Origin: an uncultured Pelagibacteraceae bacterium
GTDB taxonomy: Bacteria > Pseudomonadota > Alphaproteobacteria > Pelagibacterales > Pelagibacteraceae
Assembly: GCA_902612345.1 (NCBI GenBank)
Contig: CACMDE010000003.1
Span: forward strand, 1 to 64,000
Direction: 5' to 3'
DNA: 64,000 bases
Position 1 is the first letter of the stretch. The number at the start of each line of letters is the position of its first letter. This document shows, piece by piece, positions 18,274 to 29,518 of this stretch. The notes below the pieces were generated by a model. That model saw only the letters and a list, made by a program, of their open reading frames with translations, searched no databases and was not told where the DNA came from. A program made the position numbers and the translations under genes.

Positions 18274-19010
18274 ATCAAACCAATCTCTTTTGTAAGCTTT
18301 TTCAAGTTGTTTTTTTTTGACAAGCTATGATCACCATTCTTTATTACAATTAATTTTTTCTTTGCATATTTAAAAACTTTCATAATTTTTCTTGAAATAG
18401 AAATTGGAACTACATCATCTTTTTTACCATGAAGTATCGTAAGATAAATTTTATTTTTGAAAATTTTATTTAAGATTTTATTTTTTCTTCCATCTTTAAT
18501 CAGTTTATAAGAAATATTGTATTCAAAGTTACTATGATTAAAAATATAATACTTTTCTTTGACTAGTTGTTTCTTCACCTTTTTGCTAAATTTATTCCAC
18601 ATAAGTCTTTCCAAAAATTCGGGCGCTGGCGCAATTCCTATAAATGCAATTATTCTTTTATTAAAAAAGCTAAACAAATTTAGCCCAATCCAACCACCCA
18701 TGCTTGATCCAACCAAAATTAATTTTTTCCTATGAATTTTTTTTTTTATTATTTCTTTTGCATCTCGAGTCCAACTTGTAATAGTACCGTCCTCAAATTT
18801 TCCATATGATTTTCCATGACCAGAGTATTCTAAAGCTAAAAAACCTATATTATTTTTTTTACAAAATTTATATAATGTTTTTGGTTTATCGCCTTCCAAA
18901 TCTGATTTAAAACCATGCAAAAAAACAACGCTAATATCCCCAGAAGTATTATTAATTAAATATCTTATTTTTTTATTCTTAGAAATTTCAAAAAATTTAA
19001 ATTTTGACAT
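18237..19010 (-). CDS. Alpha/beta hydrolase, ABHD10-like
   Basis: 257 residues. The oxyanion region VVFLHGFKSDLEGDK, nucleophile elbow GSSMGG (Ser103), acid region LHGKKDDVVP and a late His (NGDHSLSK) give a complete catalytic triad. The FCKKNNIGFLALEYSGHGKS and VGSSMGGWIGL segments resemble mitochondrial ABHD10, an acyl-protein thioesterase; that assignment is by eye. It is transcribed away from the GT4 gene across a 41-bp spacer. Confidence 0.85.
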   Translation of the reverse strand: MSKFKFFEISKNKKIRYLINNTSGDISVVFLHGFKSDLEGDKPKTLYKFCKKNNIGFLALEYSGHGKSYGKFEDGTITSWTRDAKEIIKKKIHRKKLILVGSSMGGWIGLNLFSFFNKRIIAFIGIAPAPEFLERLMWNKFSKKVKKQLVKEKYYIFNHSNFEYNISYKLIKDGRKNKILNKIFKNKIYLTILHGKKDDVVPISISRKIMKVFKYAKKKLIVIKNGDHSLSKKNNLKKLTKEIGLIYHNLRPSRIVG

Positions 19011-19051
19011 AAATTTTATAGGTAACTTATGATATTATTATAACTAAATAA

Positions 19052-20206
19052 ATGCCATCAAAAATAAAAGTTTTACAGGTTATTCCTAAGCTTGGATATG
19101 GAGGTGCAGAAACAGGTTGCTATGATATTGCACATTACCTTTATGAAAAGAATTGTGAGTCATACATAGTCACAAGTGGTGGAGACTTACTTAAATTTGT
19201 TGATAAAAAAAAGGTTAAAGTAATTAGACTTCCAGTTCATAGTAAAAATCCATTATTAATATTTATTAATGCCATAGTTTTAACTTTTATTATTCTTTTT
19301 CTAAATATTAATATTGTCCATGCTAGAAGCAGAGCGCCTGCCTGGTCTTGTTATATTGCAACCAAGATTACGAGAAGAAATTTTGTGACAACATTTCATG
19401 GAACTTATAATTTTCACAATAAATTAAAAAAATTTTACAACTCAATTATGGTTAGATCGAAATTAATAATAGCTGGATCTAATTTTATTTTTTCACACAT
19501 AAAGGAAAATTACTCAGAATTTATTGATCTGAAAAAAAGATTATTAGTAATATTTAGAGGTGTAAATGTTGATTATTTTGATCAAACTTCAATTATTGAA
19601 AGTGATGAAAGAAAATTAAAAAAAAAATGGGAAATTGAAGAAAATAAAAAAATAATTTTAATGCCGGGTAGACTTACTTCATGGAAAGGACAGGAATTAT
19701 TTATAGAGGCAATAAATTTAGTAAATATTGAGCTAGGTTATGAAGCATTTTATGCAGTTATATTAGGAAATGAACAAGGTAGAGACTTGTATAAAAAAAA
19801 ACTTATTCGTTTAAGTGAACAATATAGAATGACAAAACAGTTAAAGTTTATTGACCATTGTAAAAATATGGCCTTAGCTTATAAAATTTCAGATATAATT
19901 ATTTCAGCATCAATAGAGCCAGAAGCTTTTGGAAGAGTTGCTGTAGAGGCTCAATCAATGGAAAAAACAATTATCGCTAGCAATATTGGTGGCTCCAATG
20001 AAACTATAATTGACGAAAAAACTGGCTTTTTATTTGATGCTAGAGATGCAAAATCTTTAAGTAAAAAAATTCTTAGAGTATTAAGTATGGACGACACTTT
20101 ATTAAAAATAATAGGTAATGAGGGTAGAAAAAACGTAATTAAAAAATTTAATGTTGAAAAAATGTGTTTTTCTACTTATTCAGAGTATAAAAAACTAATA
20201 AATTAA
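19052..20206 (+). CDS. GT4-family glycosyltransferase
   Basis: 384 residues. The GT-B signature is complete: an N-terminal glycine-rich loop (PKLGYGGAETG), the second-domain start LMPGRLTSWKGQELFIEA, and the nucleotide-sugar motif EPEAFGRVAVEAQSM (EX7E). It probably transfers a sugar to a lipid or polysaccharide acceptor at the cytoplasmic membrane. The 41-bp divergent spacer holds an AT-rich -10-like TATTAT a few bases before the ATG, so little or no leader is expected. The stop overlaps the thrS ATG (TAATG). Confidence 0.9.
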   Translation: MPSKIKVLQVIPKLGYGGAETGCYDIAHYLYEKNCESYIVTSGGDLLKFVDKKKVKVIRLPVHSKNPLLIFINAIVLTFIILFLNINIVHARSRAPAWSCYIATKITRRNFVTTFHGTYNFHNKLKKFYNSIMVRSKLIIAGSNFIFSHIKENYSEFIDLKKRLLVIFRGVNVDYFDQTSIIESDERKLKKKWEIEENKKIILMPGRLTSWKGQELFIEAINLVNIELGYEAFYAVILGNEQGRDLYKKKLIRLSEQYRMTKQLKFIDHCKNMALAYKISDIIISASIEPEAFGRVAVEAQSMEKTIIASNIGGSNETIIDEKTGFLFDARDAKSLSKKILRVLSMDDTLLKIIGNEGRKNVIKKFNVEKMCFSTYSEYKKLIN

Positions 20207-22122
20207 TGTTCAGTATAACTTTACCAGATGGAAATAAGCTAAACTTTGAAAAAAAAGTCACTGGCCTAGAAGTGGCTGAAAAGATTAGCAAATCTTTATC
20301 AAAAAGCGCTTTACTAATTAGTATTGATGGAAATTTAAAAGACCTTAATACATTAATTGACAAAGATTGCTCTATTAAAATATTTACCTCTAAGGATAAA
20401 GAAGGACTTGAAACAATAAGGCATGATACAGCACATGTTTTAGCTATGGCAGTTCAAGAACTATTCCCTGGTACTCAAGTAACAATTGGCCCTGTAATAG
20501 AAGATGGTTTTTATTATGATTTTGCAAGAAAAGAACCATTTACAGATGAAGATTTAAAAAAAATTGAAAATAAAATGATGGAGATAGTAGAAAGAGACGA
20601 AAAAACAACCAGAGAAGTTTGGCCACGAAAAAAAGCTATTGAACACTTTAAAAAAATTGGAGAACTTTATAAAGCTGAAATTATTAAAAGTATACCTGAA
20701 GGTGAAGAAGTTTCGATTTACTTTCATGGAAAATGGCATGATCTTTGTAGAGGACCACACCTGTCATCAACTGGAAAAATTGGAAAGTTTTTTAAATTGA
20801 CTAAAGTTTCAGGTGCTTATTGGAGAGGTGATTCAAATAATGAAATGTTACAAAGAGTTTATGGCACAAGTTGGTCAACCCAAAAAGATCTTGATAGCTA
20901 TTTAAAAAGAATTGAAGAAGCTGAAAAGCGTGACCATAGAAAATTAGGAAAGTTAATGGATCTGTTTCACTTTAGAGAAGAAAGTCCAGGAGCTGTTTTT
21001 TGGCATGAAAAAGGTTGGACACTTTTTCAAAAACTTGTTTCATATATGAGACTTAAACAAGATCAAGCGGGGTATAAAGAGATCAATACTCCAGAAATTT
21101 TAGATAGATCTCTTTGGGAAAAATCAGGACATTGGGAAAAATTTGGAGCAAACATGTATACTTCCAAAACGCCAGATAAAAAAATATTTGCTATTAAACC
21201 AATGAATTGTCCAGGCTGTGTTCAGGTATTCAATCAAGGTTTAAAGAGTTACAGAGATTTACCTTTCAAAATGTCAGAATTTGGTAAAGTTCATAGATAT
21301 GAACCTTCCGGTGCTTTACATGGACTTTTAAGAGTAAGAGCATTTACCCAAGACGATGCTCACATTTTTTGCACAGAAGATCAAATTACTGAGGAGTGCT
21401 TGTCAGTTACAAATCTAATTTTAGAAATTTATAAAGATTTAGGGTTTGAAAATGTAATATTAAAGTACTCAGATAGACCAGATTTAAGAGTTGGAGACGA
21501 TGCAGTTTGGGATAAATCTGAAGCAGCTCTAATTAAAGCTGTAGAGGCGTCAAAATTAGAATATAGTATAAATAAAGGTGAGGGAGCTTTTTACGGTCCA
21601 AAGATAGAATTTGTTTTAAGAGATGCAATTGGTAGAGATTGGCAGTGTGGAACTTTACAAGTTGATCTAAATTTACCGGGTAGATTAGGAGCAAGTTACG
21701 TTGATAAAGATGGATCAAAAAAAATTCCTGTTATGCTTCATAGAGCATTATTTGGTTCTTTAGAAAGATTCATTGGAATCCTTATCGAGAACTATGCGGG
21801 CAAACTGCCTTTTTGGATTTCACCAATGCAAACTGTAGTAATACCAATATCAGAGGATTTTAACGATTATGCTTTATCTATTCATAAAAAAATAAAAAAA
21901 GCAGGTATTTCTTGTGAAGTAGATATAAAAAATCATAACTTAAATTATAAAATTCGTGAACATTCTAATGCAAAGATCCCAATGCTATTAATTTGTGGAA
22001 AAAAAGAAGTTGACTCTAATGCAGTAACTATTAGAAGATTGGATTCTAATAAACAAGAAAATATGCATATAGAAGATTTTATTAAAAAATATACTGTTTT
22101 AAACAAAGCTCAATCAATTTAG
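20206..22122 (+). CDS. thrS: Threonyl-tRNA synthetase
   Basis: 638 residues: N-terminal TGS domain (1-60), the editing domain with HDTAHVLAMAV near residue 72, the class II catalytic core (NCPGCVQVF Zn-site Cys, motif 2 GKVHRYEPSG, motif 3 HRALFGSLERF), and a C-terminal anticodon-binding domain. It is coupled to the upstream glycosyltransferase gene by one base, leaving no room for the operator/leader that regulates thrS in E. coli. It overlaps infC by one base. Confidence 0.98.
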   Translation: MFSITLPDGNKLNFEKKVTGLEVAEKISKSLSKSALLISIDGNLKDLNTLIDKDCSIKIFTSKDKEGLETIRHDTAHVLAMAVQELFPGTQVTIGPVIEDGFYYDFARKEPFTDEDLKKIENKMMEIVERDEKTTREVWPRKKAIEHFKKIGELYKAEIIKSIPEGEEVSIYFHGKWHDLCRGPHLSSTGKIGKFFKLTKVSGAYWRGDSNNEMLQRVYGTSWSTQKDLDSYLKRIEEAEKRDHRKLGKLMDLFHFREESPGAVFWHEKGWTLFQKLVSYMRLKQDQAGYKEINTPEILDRSLWEKSGHWEKFGANMYTSKTPDKKIFAIKPMNCPGCVQVFNQGLKSYRDLPFKMSEFGKVHRYEPSGALHGLLRVRAFTQDDAHIFCTEDQITEECLSVTNLILEIYKDLGFENVILKYSDRPDLRVGDDAVWDKSEAALIKAVEASKLEYSINKGEGAFYGPKIEFVLRDAIGRDWQCGTLQVDLNLPGRLGASYVDKDGSKKIPVMLHRALFGSLERFIGILIENYAGKLPFWISPMQTVVIPISEDFNDYALSIHKKIKKAGISCEVDIKNHNLNYKIREHSNAKIPMLLICGKKEVDSNAVTIRRLDSNKQENMHIEDFIKKYTVLNKAQSI

Positions 22123-22667
22123 TGCCAGATTTCAAACAAAACTTTTTTCAAAGAAGAAATAAATCCTTTGGACCAAAATATAATAATAGAATAAATTCAT
22201 CTGAAGTTCAGGTAATTGACAACGATGGAGAAAACTTAGGTGTTTTAAATACACAAGAAGCAATTAGCAAAGCAAAAAATGAGGGACTTGATCTTATCGA
22301 AATCGCACCAAATGCTAAACCACCAGTATGTAAAATTATGGATATTGGAAAATATAAGTATGATCAGCAAAAAAAGGCGAGTAAAGCAAAAAAAAACCAA
22401 AAAAAAGTTGAATTAAAAGAAATTAAACTTAGACCAGTTACCGAAACACATGACTATATGTTTAAAATTAAAAATGCACAAAAATTTCTATCGAAAGGTG
22501 ATAAAGTAAAATTTACAATAAAGTTTAAAGGTAGAGAGCTTCAACATACAAATCTTGGAAAAGAGTTGATGGATAAAATTAAAGTAGATATGGAAAATGT
22601 TGGAAAAATAGAATTACAGCCCAAATTTGATGGTAAACAAATGATTATGGTGGTGCAGCCAGTTTAA
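22122..22667 (+). CDS. infC: Translation initiation factor IF-3 (GTG start)
   Basis: 181 residues. The N-domain carries [20 protein letters not shown] and the C-domain [23 protein letters not shown]-3 prevents subunit joining and proofreads start codons. The start is GTG at 22122, overlapping the thrS stop; no ATG or ATT fits in frame nearby. E. coli infC starts with AUU and is autoregulated by IF-3 itself. GTG is a milder deviation, but the same logic could apply. It belongs to the thrS-infC-rpmI-rplT cluster. Confidence 0.97.
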   Translation: MPDFKQNFFQRRNKSFGPKYNNRINSSEVQVIDNDGENLGVLNTQEAISKAKNEGLDLIEIAPNAKPPVCKIMDIGKYKYDQQKKASKAKKNQKKVELKEIKLRPVTETHDYMFKIKNAQKFLSKGDKVKFTIKFKGRELQHTNLGKELMDKIKVDMENVGKIELQPKFDGKQMIMVVQPV

Positions 22668-22716
22668 TTATTCTGGTTGTAAAAAAGTCTGTATTTTGTA
22701 TAAAGCCTCTAAAATT

Positions 22717-22923
22717 ATGCCAAAACTTAAAACTAAAAGCTCAGCTAAAAAAAGATTTAAAATTACATCAAGAGGCAAAGTAGTTATGCCTCAAGCTGGC
22801 AAAAGACATGGTATGATAAAAAGAACGAATTCACAAATTAGAAAACAAAGAGGCACTACTATAATGTCAAAGCAAGATAGTAAGATTGTGAAATCATATA
22901 TGCCTTATAGTTTAAGAGGATAA
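22717..22923 (+). CDS. rpmI: Ribosomal protein L35
   Basis: 68 residues from the ATG at 22717 ([15 protein letters not shown]), the family's standard N-terminus. A TTG seven codons upstream is in frame but would add an unconserved extension. It is a small basic 50S protein with the usual [16 protein letters not shown] segment, one base from rplT. Confidence 0.97.
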   Translation: MPKLKTKSSAKKRFKITSRGKVVMPQAGKRHGMIKRTNSQIRKQRGTTIMSKQDSKIVKSYMPYSLRG

Positions 22924-22924
22924 T

Positions 22925-23281
22925 ATGGCTAGAGTAAAAAGAGGTGTAACCAGTAAGGCAAAACATAAAAAAGTATTTAAAGCAGTTAAAGGTCAATTTG
23001 GAAGAAGAAAAAATACAATCAGAGTTGCTAGGCAAGCTATGGAAAAAGCAATGCAGTATGCTTATAGAGACCGAAGAAACAAAAAAAGAGATTTTAAATC
23101 TTTGTGGATTCAAAGAATTAATGCAGGAGTTAGAAGTGAAGGACTTACCTACTCAAAATTTATAAATGGACTCAATAAATCAGGAATTAAATTAGATAGA
23201 AAAATTTTAGCTGAGATTGCTTATGAAAACCCTCAAGCCTTTAAAACAATAGTTAAAAAAGCTCAATCAGCATTGAACTAA
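22925..23281 (+). CDS. rplT: Ribosomal protein L20
   Basis: 118 residues with the standard start [16 protein letters not shown], the long basic N-terminal helix and the globular C-terminus ([11 protein letters not shown]...[11 protein letters not shown]). It is needed for 50S assembly. In other bacteria it represses the rpmI-rplT message; I see no clear leader structure in the 49 bp between infC and rpmI. Confidence 0.98.
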   Translation: MARVKRGVTSKAKHKKVFKAVKGQFGRRKNTIRVARQAMEKAMQYAYRDRRNKKRDFKSLWIQRINAGVRSEGLTYSKFINGLNKSGIKLDRKILAEIAYENPQAFKTIVKKAQSALN

Positions 23282-23323
23282 TCTTTCTATTGTTTTTCTA
23301 TTCTTAACAAATATTCTATAAAA

Positions 23324-24391
23324 ATGTCAGAATTTGAAAAAAAAATATCTGAATATAAAGAAAAGATTTCTAATTCCAAAGATTTGAAAGAACTACTTTT
23401 AATTAGCTCTGAAATTTTTGGAAAAAATGGAATACTTAATTCAGAGTTTAAAAAACTTGGTTCTTTACCAAATAATGAAAAAAAAATTTTTGCTGGAAGG
23501 ATTAATAAGGTAAAGCAAGAATTATCAAATTTTTATAAATCTAAAAATAATGATTTATTAGATAAAGATATAATCGATAAACTTAAAAAAGAAAAAATTG
23601 ATATTACTTTGCCAGAAAAAGAATTTAAAATTGGAAAAGTACATCCTGTTTCTCAAGTGATTGATGAAATTTCATGTATTTTTTCAGAAATTGGTTTCTC
23701 AGTTGAGGAAGGGCCTGACGTAGAAAACGAATATACAAATTTTACAGCACTCAATACCCCTGAAAATCACCCAGCAAAAGATATGCATGATACGTTTTAC
23801 TTAGATAAGGATATGAAAACATTGTTGAGAACGCATACTTCTCCAGTTCAAGTACGTACAATGCTTAAAGGTAAACCACCATTTAAAATTATTGCTCCAG
23901 GAAGAACTTATAGAAGTGATAGTGATCAAACTCATACACCAATGTTTCACCAATTAGAAGGTCTACATATCGATAAAGATATTAACATGGGCCACCTTAA
24001 AGGTTGCCTTAACTATTTTATCAAAGAATTTTTTGAGGTGGATAAAATTAAAATGAGATTTCGGCCAAGCCACTTTCCATTTACGGAGCCATCAGCAGAG
24101 GTAGATATAGGATATAGATTAGAAAATAATAAAATTATTATTGGTGAGGGAGACAAATGGCTTGAAATTCTTGGATGTGGAATGGTTCATCCAAATGTTT
24201 TAAAAAATTGTAAAGTTGATCCAAATAAGTTTCAAGGTTTTGCTTTTGGCATTGGCATAGACAGATTAGCTATGCTTAAATATGGAATCAATGATTTAAG
24301 ATCTTTTTTTGAGTGTGATTATAGATGGTTAAATCATTATGGTTTTGATCCTTTAGATGTTCCAACTAACTACAGAGGTTTAAGTAGATGA
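23324..24391 (+). CDS. pheS: Phenylalanyl-tRNA synthetase alpha subunit
   Basis: 355 residues. A coiled-coil N-terminus binds tRNA, then a class II core follows with motif 2 ([19 protein letters not shown]), [12 protein letters not shown] and motif 3 ([14 protein letters not shown]). It forms the alpha2beta2 enzyme with PheT, whose ATG overlaps its stop by 4 bp. A 42-bp gap from rplT shows no attenuator. Confidence 0.98.
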   Translation: MSEFEKKISEYKEKISNSKDLKELLLISSEIFGKNGILNSEFKKLGSLPNNEKKIFAGRINKVKQELSNFYKSKNNDLLDKDIIDKLKKEKIDITLPEKEFKIGKVHPVSQVIDEISCIFSEIGFSVEEGPDVENEYTNFTALNTPENHPAKDMHDTFYLDKDMKTLLRTHTSPVQVRTMLKGKPPFKIIAPGRTYRSDSDQTHTPMFHQLEGLHIDKDINMGHLKGCLNYFIKEFFEVDKIKMRFRPSHFPFTEPSAEVDIGYRLENNKIIIGEGDKWLEILGCGMVHPNVLKNCKVDPNKFQGFAFGIGIDRLAMLKYGINDLRSFFECDYRWLNHYGFDPLDVPTNYRGLSR

Positions 24392-26769
24392 AGTTCACAA
24401 AAGATTGGCTAAGTGATCACCTTAAAACAAAAAAAAATGAGCAACAAATTATAGAAAAGCTCAATGGAATTGGTCTTGAGGTTGAAAAAGTTGAGCCAAT
24501 TAAGAATGAATTAAGTGATTTCGTAGTTGCAAAAATAATTAAAGCAAAAAAGCATCCTAATGCTGATAGATTAAAACTATGTGATGTTGATATAGGGGGA
24601 GAAGCGACTATAAAAGTTGTTTGTGGAGCATCAAATGCCCAAGAAGGCTTAATAACTATTTATGCACCTCCAGGTTCAACAATTCCAAAGAATGGAATGA
24701 AATTAGAAGTATCAAAAATTAGAGGAGAGACTTCTTACGGAATGCTTTGTTCAGAGTCTGAATTAAAAATATCTAATGAATCCGAAGGAATTATTGAATT
24801 AGGTAAAAAATTTAATTATAGCATAGGAAAGCCTTATTTTAAGAGAAAAGACACCAACAATGTTATAGAATTATCTATTACACCTAATAGACCTGATTGT
24901 TTAGGTATAAGAGGAATTGCAAGAGATTTATTTGCATGTGGTTATGGAGAATTAAAAGAAATTAAAAATGTAAAGTTTAAGAAAACTTTCAAACACAACT
25001 TTAAAGTAAAAATTGAAAAAAATAAAAATCAAGCTTGCTCAATTTTTGGCAGCTGTTTAATTAAAAACATATCTAATAGAGAAAGCCCAAGTTGGTTAAA
25101 AGACAAAATTTTAGCACTAGGTTTAAGACCAATTTCAGCTGTTGTAGATATTACAAATTATGTAATGTTTGACTTAAACAGACCACTTCATGCTTATGAC
25201 TTAGATAAAATAAATAATTCAATTACTGTAAGAAACTCAAAAAAAGGTGAAATACTTAATGCTCTTGATAATAAAACTTACACGCTTAAAGAAAATATGT
25301 GCGTAATTGCGGATGACCAAGGCCCTCTAGGCTTAGGAGGTATTATTGGTGGAGTAAGATCCGGGACTGGATTAGATACTAAGAATATATTAATCGAATC
25401 TGCTTACTTTGATCCAGTTATAACAAGAAAAACAGCAAAAGTTTTAGAAATAAATACTGATGCTAAATTTAGATTTGAAAGAGGTATAGATCCTCAATCA
25501 GCAAAAGATGGATTAGCAAAAGCTGCAAAATTAATTGTTGATATATGTGGTGGCGAAGTTTCAAATTTTGATTTTCAAGAAACAATAAAATTAAAGAAAA
25601 AAATAATTAATTTTGATCCAAGATTAGTTTCAAGGACTATTGGTATTAAAGTAAAAGATAAAGAAATTAATAAAATCCTTAACAAACTAGGTTTCGAAAC
25701 CAAAAAAAAAGGTAAAAATATTGAAATAAAAATTCCATTATGGAGACCAGATATTTTTGGTGAGATTGACTTAGTTGAAGAAGTAATAAGAATATTAGGA
25801 TTTGAAAATGTTAAATCTATTGAACCTGAAAAAATTAGAACAAAACCAACATTAAATTTTTATCAAAAACATTTTCATTTAGCCCAACGTTCAGTTGCAT
25901 CCAAAGGTTATTATGAAGCTATTACGTGGTCTTTTAGTGATGAAAAAGTTAATGTTAAGTTTAAAGAAGACATTGAAACTATAAGAATTATTAATCCTAT
26001 CAGTTCAGATTTAGGAGTATTGAGAAACTCCTTGTATCCAAATTTGATCTATTACATGGAAAAGAACTTAAATAGAGGTTTTGGTGAACAATCTTTATTT
26101 GAAATTGGCCCTGTTTTTAAAAGTAATAAACCTGGAGATCAGATTACAGTGATATGTGGAATTAAAAAACAAATTTATGATGAACAAGATTATAAAAGAG
26201 TTGATCATTTAGATGTATTCGAAATAAAGAGAGACCTGATTCAAACACTTATTGAACTTGGCATAGATAAAGAAGAAATTTTAGTTGAGGAGAAATCCCC
26301 ATCTTATTATCATCCGGGAATTTCAGGCTCTATTTATTCTAAAGATACTAAATATTTATTCGCTTACTTTGGCCAGATCCATCCTAAAATAGTGCCTGAA
26401 ACTTACGGTTTTGAGATTTTCTTAGAAAATTTAGTAAATTTTAAAAGTAATAATAAAAAAAATAAAGAGAGTTTATCATTATCAGATTATCAAAAGTCAG
26501 AAAGAGATTTTGCTTTTTTAACAAAAAAAGATACAAAAGCCTCACTTTTAGTAGATGCAGTAAAAAAAGTAGATAAGTCACTAATCAGAAATGTTAAAAT
26601 ATTTGATGTTTATGAAGGAAAAAATATACCATCAGATAAAAAATCTATCGCGATTAAAGTTACAATCCAATCTGATTACAAAACGATGAATGAAAGTGAT
26701 TTATCAGATATTTCAAACAGAATTATTAAATCAGTTGAAGAACAAACTGGTGCAAAACTAAGATCTTAA
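24388..26769 (+). CDS. pheT: Phenylalanyl-tRNA synthetase beta subunit
   Basis: 793 residues with the EMAP-like tRNA-binding domain (about 40-150; [20 protein letters not shown]), B3/B4 editing domain ([11 protein letters not shown]), B5 domain and C-terminal ferredoxin-like anticodon-binding domain ([20 protein letters not shown]). The length is normal. It overlaps both pheS and lepA. Confidence 0.98.
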   Translation: MKFTKDWLSDHLKTKKNEQQIIEKLNGIGLEVEKVEPIKNELSDFVVAKIIKAKKHPNADRLKLCDVDIGGEATIKVVCGASNAQEGLITIYAPPGSTIPKNGMKLEVSKIRGETSYGMLCSESELKISNESEGIIELGKKFNYSIGKPYFKRKDTNNVIELSITPNRPDCLGIRGIARDLFACGYGELKEIKNVKFKKTFKHNFKVKIEKNKNQACSIFGSCLIKNISNRESPSWLKDKILALGLRPISAVVDITNYVMFDLNRPLHAYDLDKINNSITVRNSKKGEILNALDNKTYTLKENMCVIADDQGPLGLGGIIGGVRSGTGLDTKNILIESAYFDPVITRKTAKVLEINTDAKFRFERGIDPQSAKDGLAKAAKLIVDICGGEVSNFDFQETIKLKKKIINFDPRLVSRTIGIKVKDKEINKILNKLGFETKKKGKNIEIKIPLWRPDIFGEIDLVEEVIRILGFENVKSIEPEKIRTKPTLNFYQKHFHLAQRSVASKGYYEAITWSFSDEKVNVKFKEDIETIRIINPISSDLGVLRNSLYPNLIYYMEKNLNRGFGEQSLFEIGPVFKSNKPGDQITVICGIKKQIYDEQDYKRVDHLDVFEIKRDLIQTLIELGIDKEEILVEEKSPSYYHPGISGSIYSKDTKYLFAYFGQIHPKIVPETYGFEIFLENLVNFKSNNKKNKESLSLSDYQKSERDFAFLTKKDTKASLLVDAVKKVDKSLIRNVKIFDVYEGKNIPSDKKSIAIKVTIQSDYKTMNESDLSDISNRIIKSVEEQTGAKLRS

Positions 26770-28574
26770 TGGACAACATCGATAATATTAGAAATTTTGC
26801 AATAATTGCACATATAGACCATGGAAAATCAACTATAGCAGATAGAATAATTCATAAATGTGGAGGATTAACAGATAGAGAAATGAAAGCTCAGGTTTTG
26901 GACTCTATGGATATTGAGCGCGAAAGAGGAATAACAATAAAGGCTCAGACCGTCAAATTAAATTACAAAGCAAAAAATGGCAAAGAATACGTTCTAAATA
27001 TTATCGATACACCAGGACATGTCGATTTTAGTTATGAAGTAAGTAGGTCACTTTATGCATGCGAAGGCTCAATTCTGATCGTTGATAGTACTCAAGGAGT
27101 TGAGGCACAAACACTTGCAAATGTATATCAGGCCCTTGATATGAACCATGAAATTATACCTGTACTAAATAAAATTGACCTTCCAGCATCTGATTTAGAT
27201 AGAACCTCAAAACAAATTGAAGATGTAATTGGAATTGAGACAAACAATGCGATTCCTTGCTCTGGTAAAACTGGAGAAGGTATAGACGATATATTAGAAA
27301 CAATAGTAGATCTTCTTCCATCACCAAAAGGCAATAAAGAAAATAACTTAAAATGTCTTTTGGTAGATAGCTGGTATGATACTTATTTAGGAGTTGTTAT
27401 CTTAGTTAGAGTAATAGATGGAAAAATAAGTAAAAACATGAAAATTAAGATGATGTCATCAAATCAAGAATATACAGTTGAAAAAGTAGGTGTTTTTACA
27501 CCAAAAGCAAAAAATATTAATGAATTAAATTCTGGTGAAATTGGATTCATTATTACTGGAATTAAAAATTTATCTGATACAAAAGTTGGGGATACTATTT
27601 GTGACGCGAATAATCCACTACTTAAAGCATTACCAGGGTTTAAACCGAGCAAACCAGTTGTATTTTGTGGTTTGTTTCCAGTTGATAGTTCAGATTATCA
27701 GAAATTAAAAGATGGTCTTGCAAAACTACAATTAAATGATGCAAGTTTTTCTTATGAGGCAGAGTCATCTTCTGCTCTAGGTTTAGGATTTAGATGTGGT
27801 TTTTTAGGTCTTTTGCATTTAGAAATTATTACAGAAAGATTAGAAAGAGAATTTGACATTAATTTGATAACGACCACCCCAGGAGTGGTTTATAAAGTTT
27901 ATCTTAATAATGATAAGATTTTAGAATTACAAAATCCTTCTGGTTTACCAGATCCAACTATAATAAAATATATTGAAGAACCCTGGATAAAAGCGACTAT
28001 TATCACACCAGACGAATATTTAGGATCTATAATTAAACTTTGTCAAAATAAAAGGGGTATTCAAACTAATTTAAGTTATTCAGGTAATAGAGCTGTTATA
28101 AATTATGAACTACCATTGAATGAAGTTGTTTTTGATTTTAATGATCGGTTAAAATCAATGACTAGCGGATATGCTAGTTTTGATTATGAAATTTTAGGTC
28201 ATAGGGAAGGAGATTTAGTAAAATTATCTATATTAGTAAATACCGAACCTGTAGATGCTTTAGCTATGATGGTACACAAAGAGTTTGCGCAAAGTATAGG
28301 TAGAGAGGTTTGTGAAAAATTAAAAGACTTAATACCAAGACATAATTTTATGATACCAATCCAAGCTGCAATAGGCGGAAAAATTATTGCTAGAGAAACT
28401 ATAAAGGGTTTTAAAAAAGATGTTTTAACTAAAATTCATGGAGGTGGAGCCTTAGATAGAAAAAGAAAATTACTTGAAAAACAAAAAAAAGGAAAAGCTC
28501 GAGCAAAACAATTTGGTAAAGTTGAAATACCGCAAGAGGCATTTATTGGAGTTTTAAAAATAAATAAAGAATAA
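26769..28574 (+). CDS. lepA: Elongation factor 4 (LepA GTPase)
   Basis: 601 residues. G-domain motifs [17 protein letters not shown] and NKIDLP are present, followed by EF-G-like domains and the LepA-specific C-terminus ([37 protein letters not shown]). It is a ribosomal GTPase implicated in back-translocation or initiation under stress. The start overlaps the pheT stop by one base, giving a continuous translation operon from 19052 onward. Confidence 0.98.
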   Translation: MDNIDNIRNFAIIAHIDHGKSTIADRIIHKCGGLTDREMKAQVLDSMDIERERGITIKAQTVKLNYKAKNGKEYVLNIIDTPGHVDFSYEVSRSLYACEGSILIVDSTQGVEAQTLANVYQALDMNHEIIPVLNKIDLPASDLDRTSKQIEDVIGIETNNAIPCSGKTGEGIDDILETIVDLLPSPKGNKENNLKCLLVDSWYDTYLGVVILVRVIDGKISKNMKIKMMSSNQEYTVEKVGVFTPKAKNINELNSGEIGFIITGIKNLSDTKVGDTICDANNPLLKALPGFKPSKPVVFCGLFPVDSSDYQKLKDGLAKLQLNDASFSYEAESSSALGLGFRCGFLGLLHLEIITERLEREFDINLITTTPGVVYKVYLNNDKILELQNPSGLPDPTIIKYIEEPWIKATIITPDEYLGSIIKLCQNKRGIQTNLSYSGNRAVINYELPLNEVVFDFNDRLKSMTSGYASFDYEILGHREGDLVKLSILVNTEPVDALAMMVHKEFAQSIGREVCEKLKDLIPRHNFMIPIQAAIGGKIIARETIKGFKKDVLTKIHGGGALDRKRKLLEKQKKGKARAKQFGKVEIPQEAFIGVLKINKE

Positions 28575-28582
28575 TCGATTTT

Positions 28583-29518
28583 ATGATTTTAGTTACTGGA
28601 GCAGCAGGATACATTGGATCACATATTTGCAAAAAGTTACAAAAAAAAGGTATTAACTATATCGCATTAGACAATTTATCCTCTGGCAGTTTAAAAAATA
28701 TTCAAAATAGAAAAACATTCTATAAAAATGATTTTTCTTCAAATAAAATTTTTTCAATAATTAGAAATAACAAAGTTCAAACAGTAATACATTCTGGTGC
28801 ATTTACTTTTCCAAGTGAAAGTGAAACAAAAAAAAAAAAATATTTTAATAATAATATAAAAAAAACAAAAAAATTTATAGATTTGTGTAAGAAAGCTAAT
28901 GTAAAAAAGTTTATTTTTTTTTCAAGCTCAAATGTTTATAAATTTAAAATAAAAAAAACTCCCATACTTAATCCTGAGAATTATTATGGTTATACAAAAT
29001 TATATATAGAAAAATATTTAAAAACAAAATCATTTAAAAATTTAATAATTTTAAGACTATTTAATATTGCTGGTTTTATAAAAAATAGTAATTACTATGA
29101 ATATAAAACAAAATACAGAAGAATAATGCCTACAATAGTTTCATCTGTAATTAAAAACAGTAAAATTTATATTTATGGAAAAAAAACAAAAGGAGGTTTT
29201 TCATATTCAAAGAGGGATTATTTGCATATAGATGACTTTGTAAAATTAATAGATATTCTGATAAAAAAAAACATTAAATATAAAGTTTTTGATATTGGAT
29301 CTTGCGAAGCTACCTCTTTAAAAAAAATAATAAACATTTTTGAAAAAATTACTAAAAAAAAAATTAATTATATTTTGAAGGAAAAAAGAATAGGAGAACT
29401 TGACTATACTTGTTGTTCAAATAAAAAAATCCAAACAATAATTAATTGGAAACCAAAAAAAAATATAGAAAGTATTATAAAATCAACATTAGAGTGGAAA
29501 AATAATGAAAGTGTATGA
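28583..29518 (+). CDS. GalE-like nucleotide-sugar epimerase
   Basis: 311 residues. The extended-SDR NAD motif TGAAGYIGSH sits at the N-terminus, followed by FFSSSNVYK and an active-site YGYTK (YxxxK) near residue 140, and the GalE-like TCCSNKKIQTIINWKPKK close to the end. It most likely interconverts a UDP-hexose. The gene and its partner at 29505 are exceptionally A/T-rich with many poly-Lys stretches. It overlaps the GT17 gene by 14 bp, suggesting a two-gene glycan unit placed between lepA and tRNA-Ser. Confidence 0.88.
   Translation: MILVTGAAGYIGSHICKKLQKKGINYIALDNLSSGSLKNIQNRKTFYKNDFSSNKIFSIIRNNKVQTVIHSGAFTFPSESETKKKKYFNNNIKKTKKFIDLCKKANVKKFIFFSSSNVYKFKIKKTPILNPENYYGYTKLYIEKYLKTKSFKNLIILRLFNIAGFIKNSNYYEYKTKYRRIMPTIVSSVIKNSKIYIYGKKTKGGFSYSKRDYLHIDDFVKLIDILIKKNIKYKVFDIGSCEATSLKKIINIFEKITKKKINYILKEKRIGELDYTCCSNKKIQTIINWKPKKNIESIIKSTLEWKNNESV

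Noticed and set aside
22668-22716. An L20-binding leader or T-box before rpmI/pheS
   Set aside because: The spacer is too short and shows no stable stem or T-box motif.
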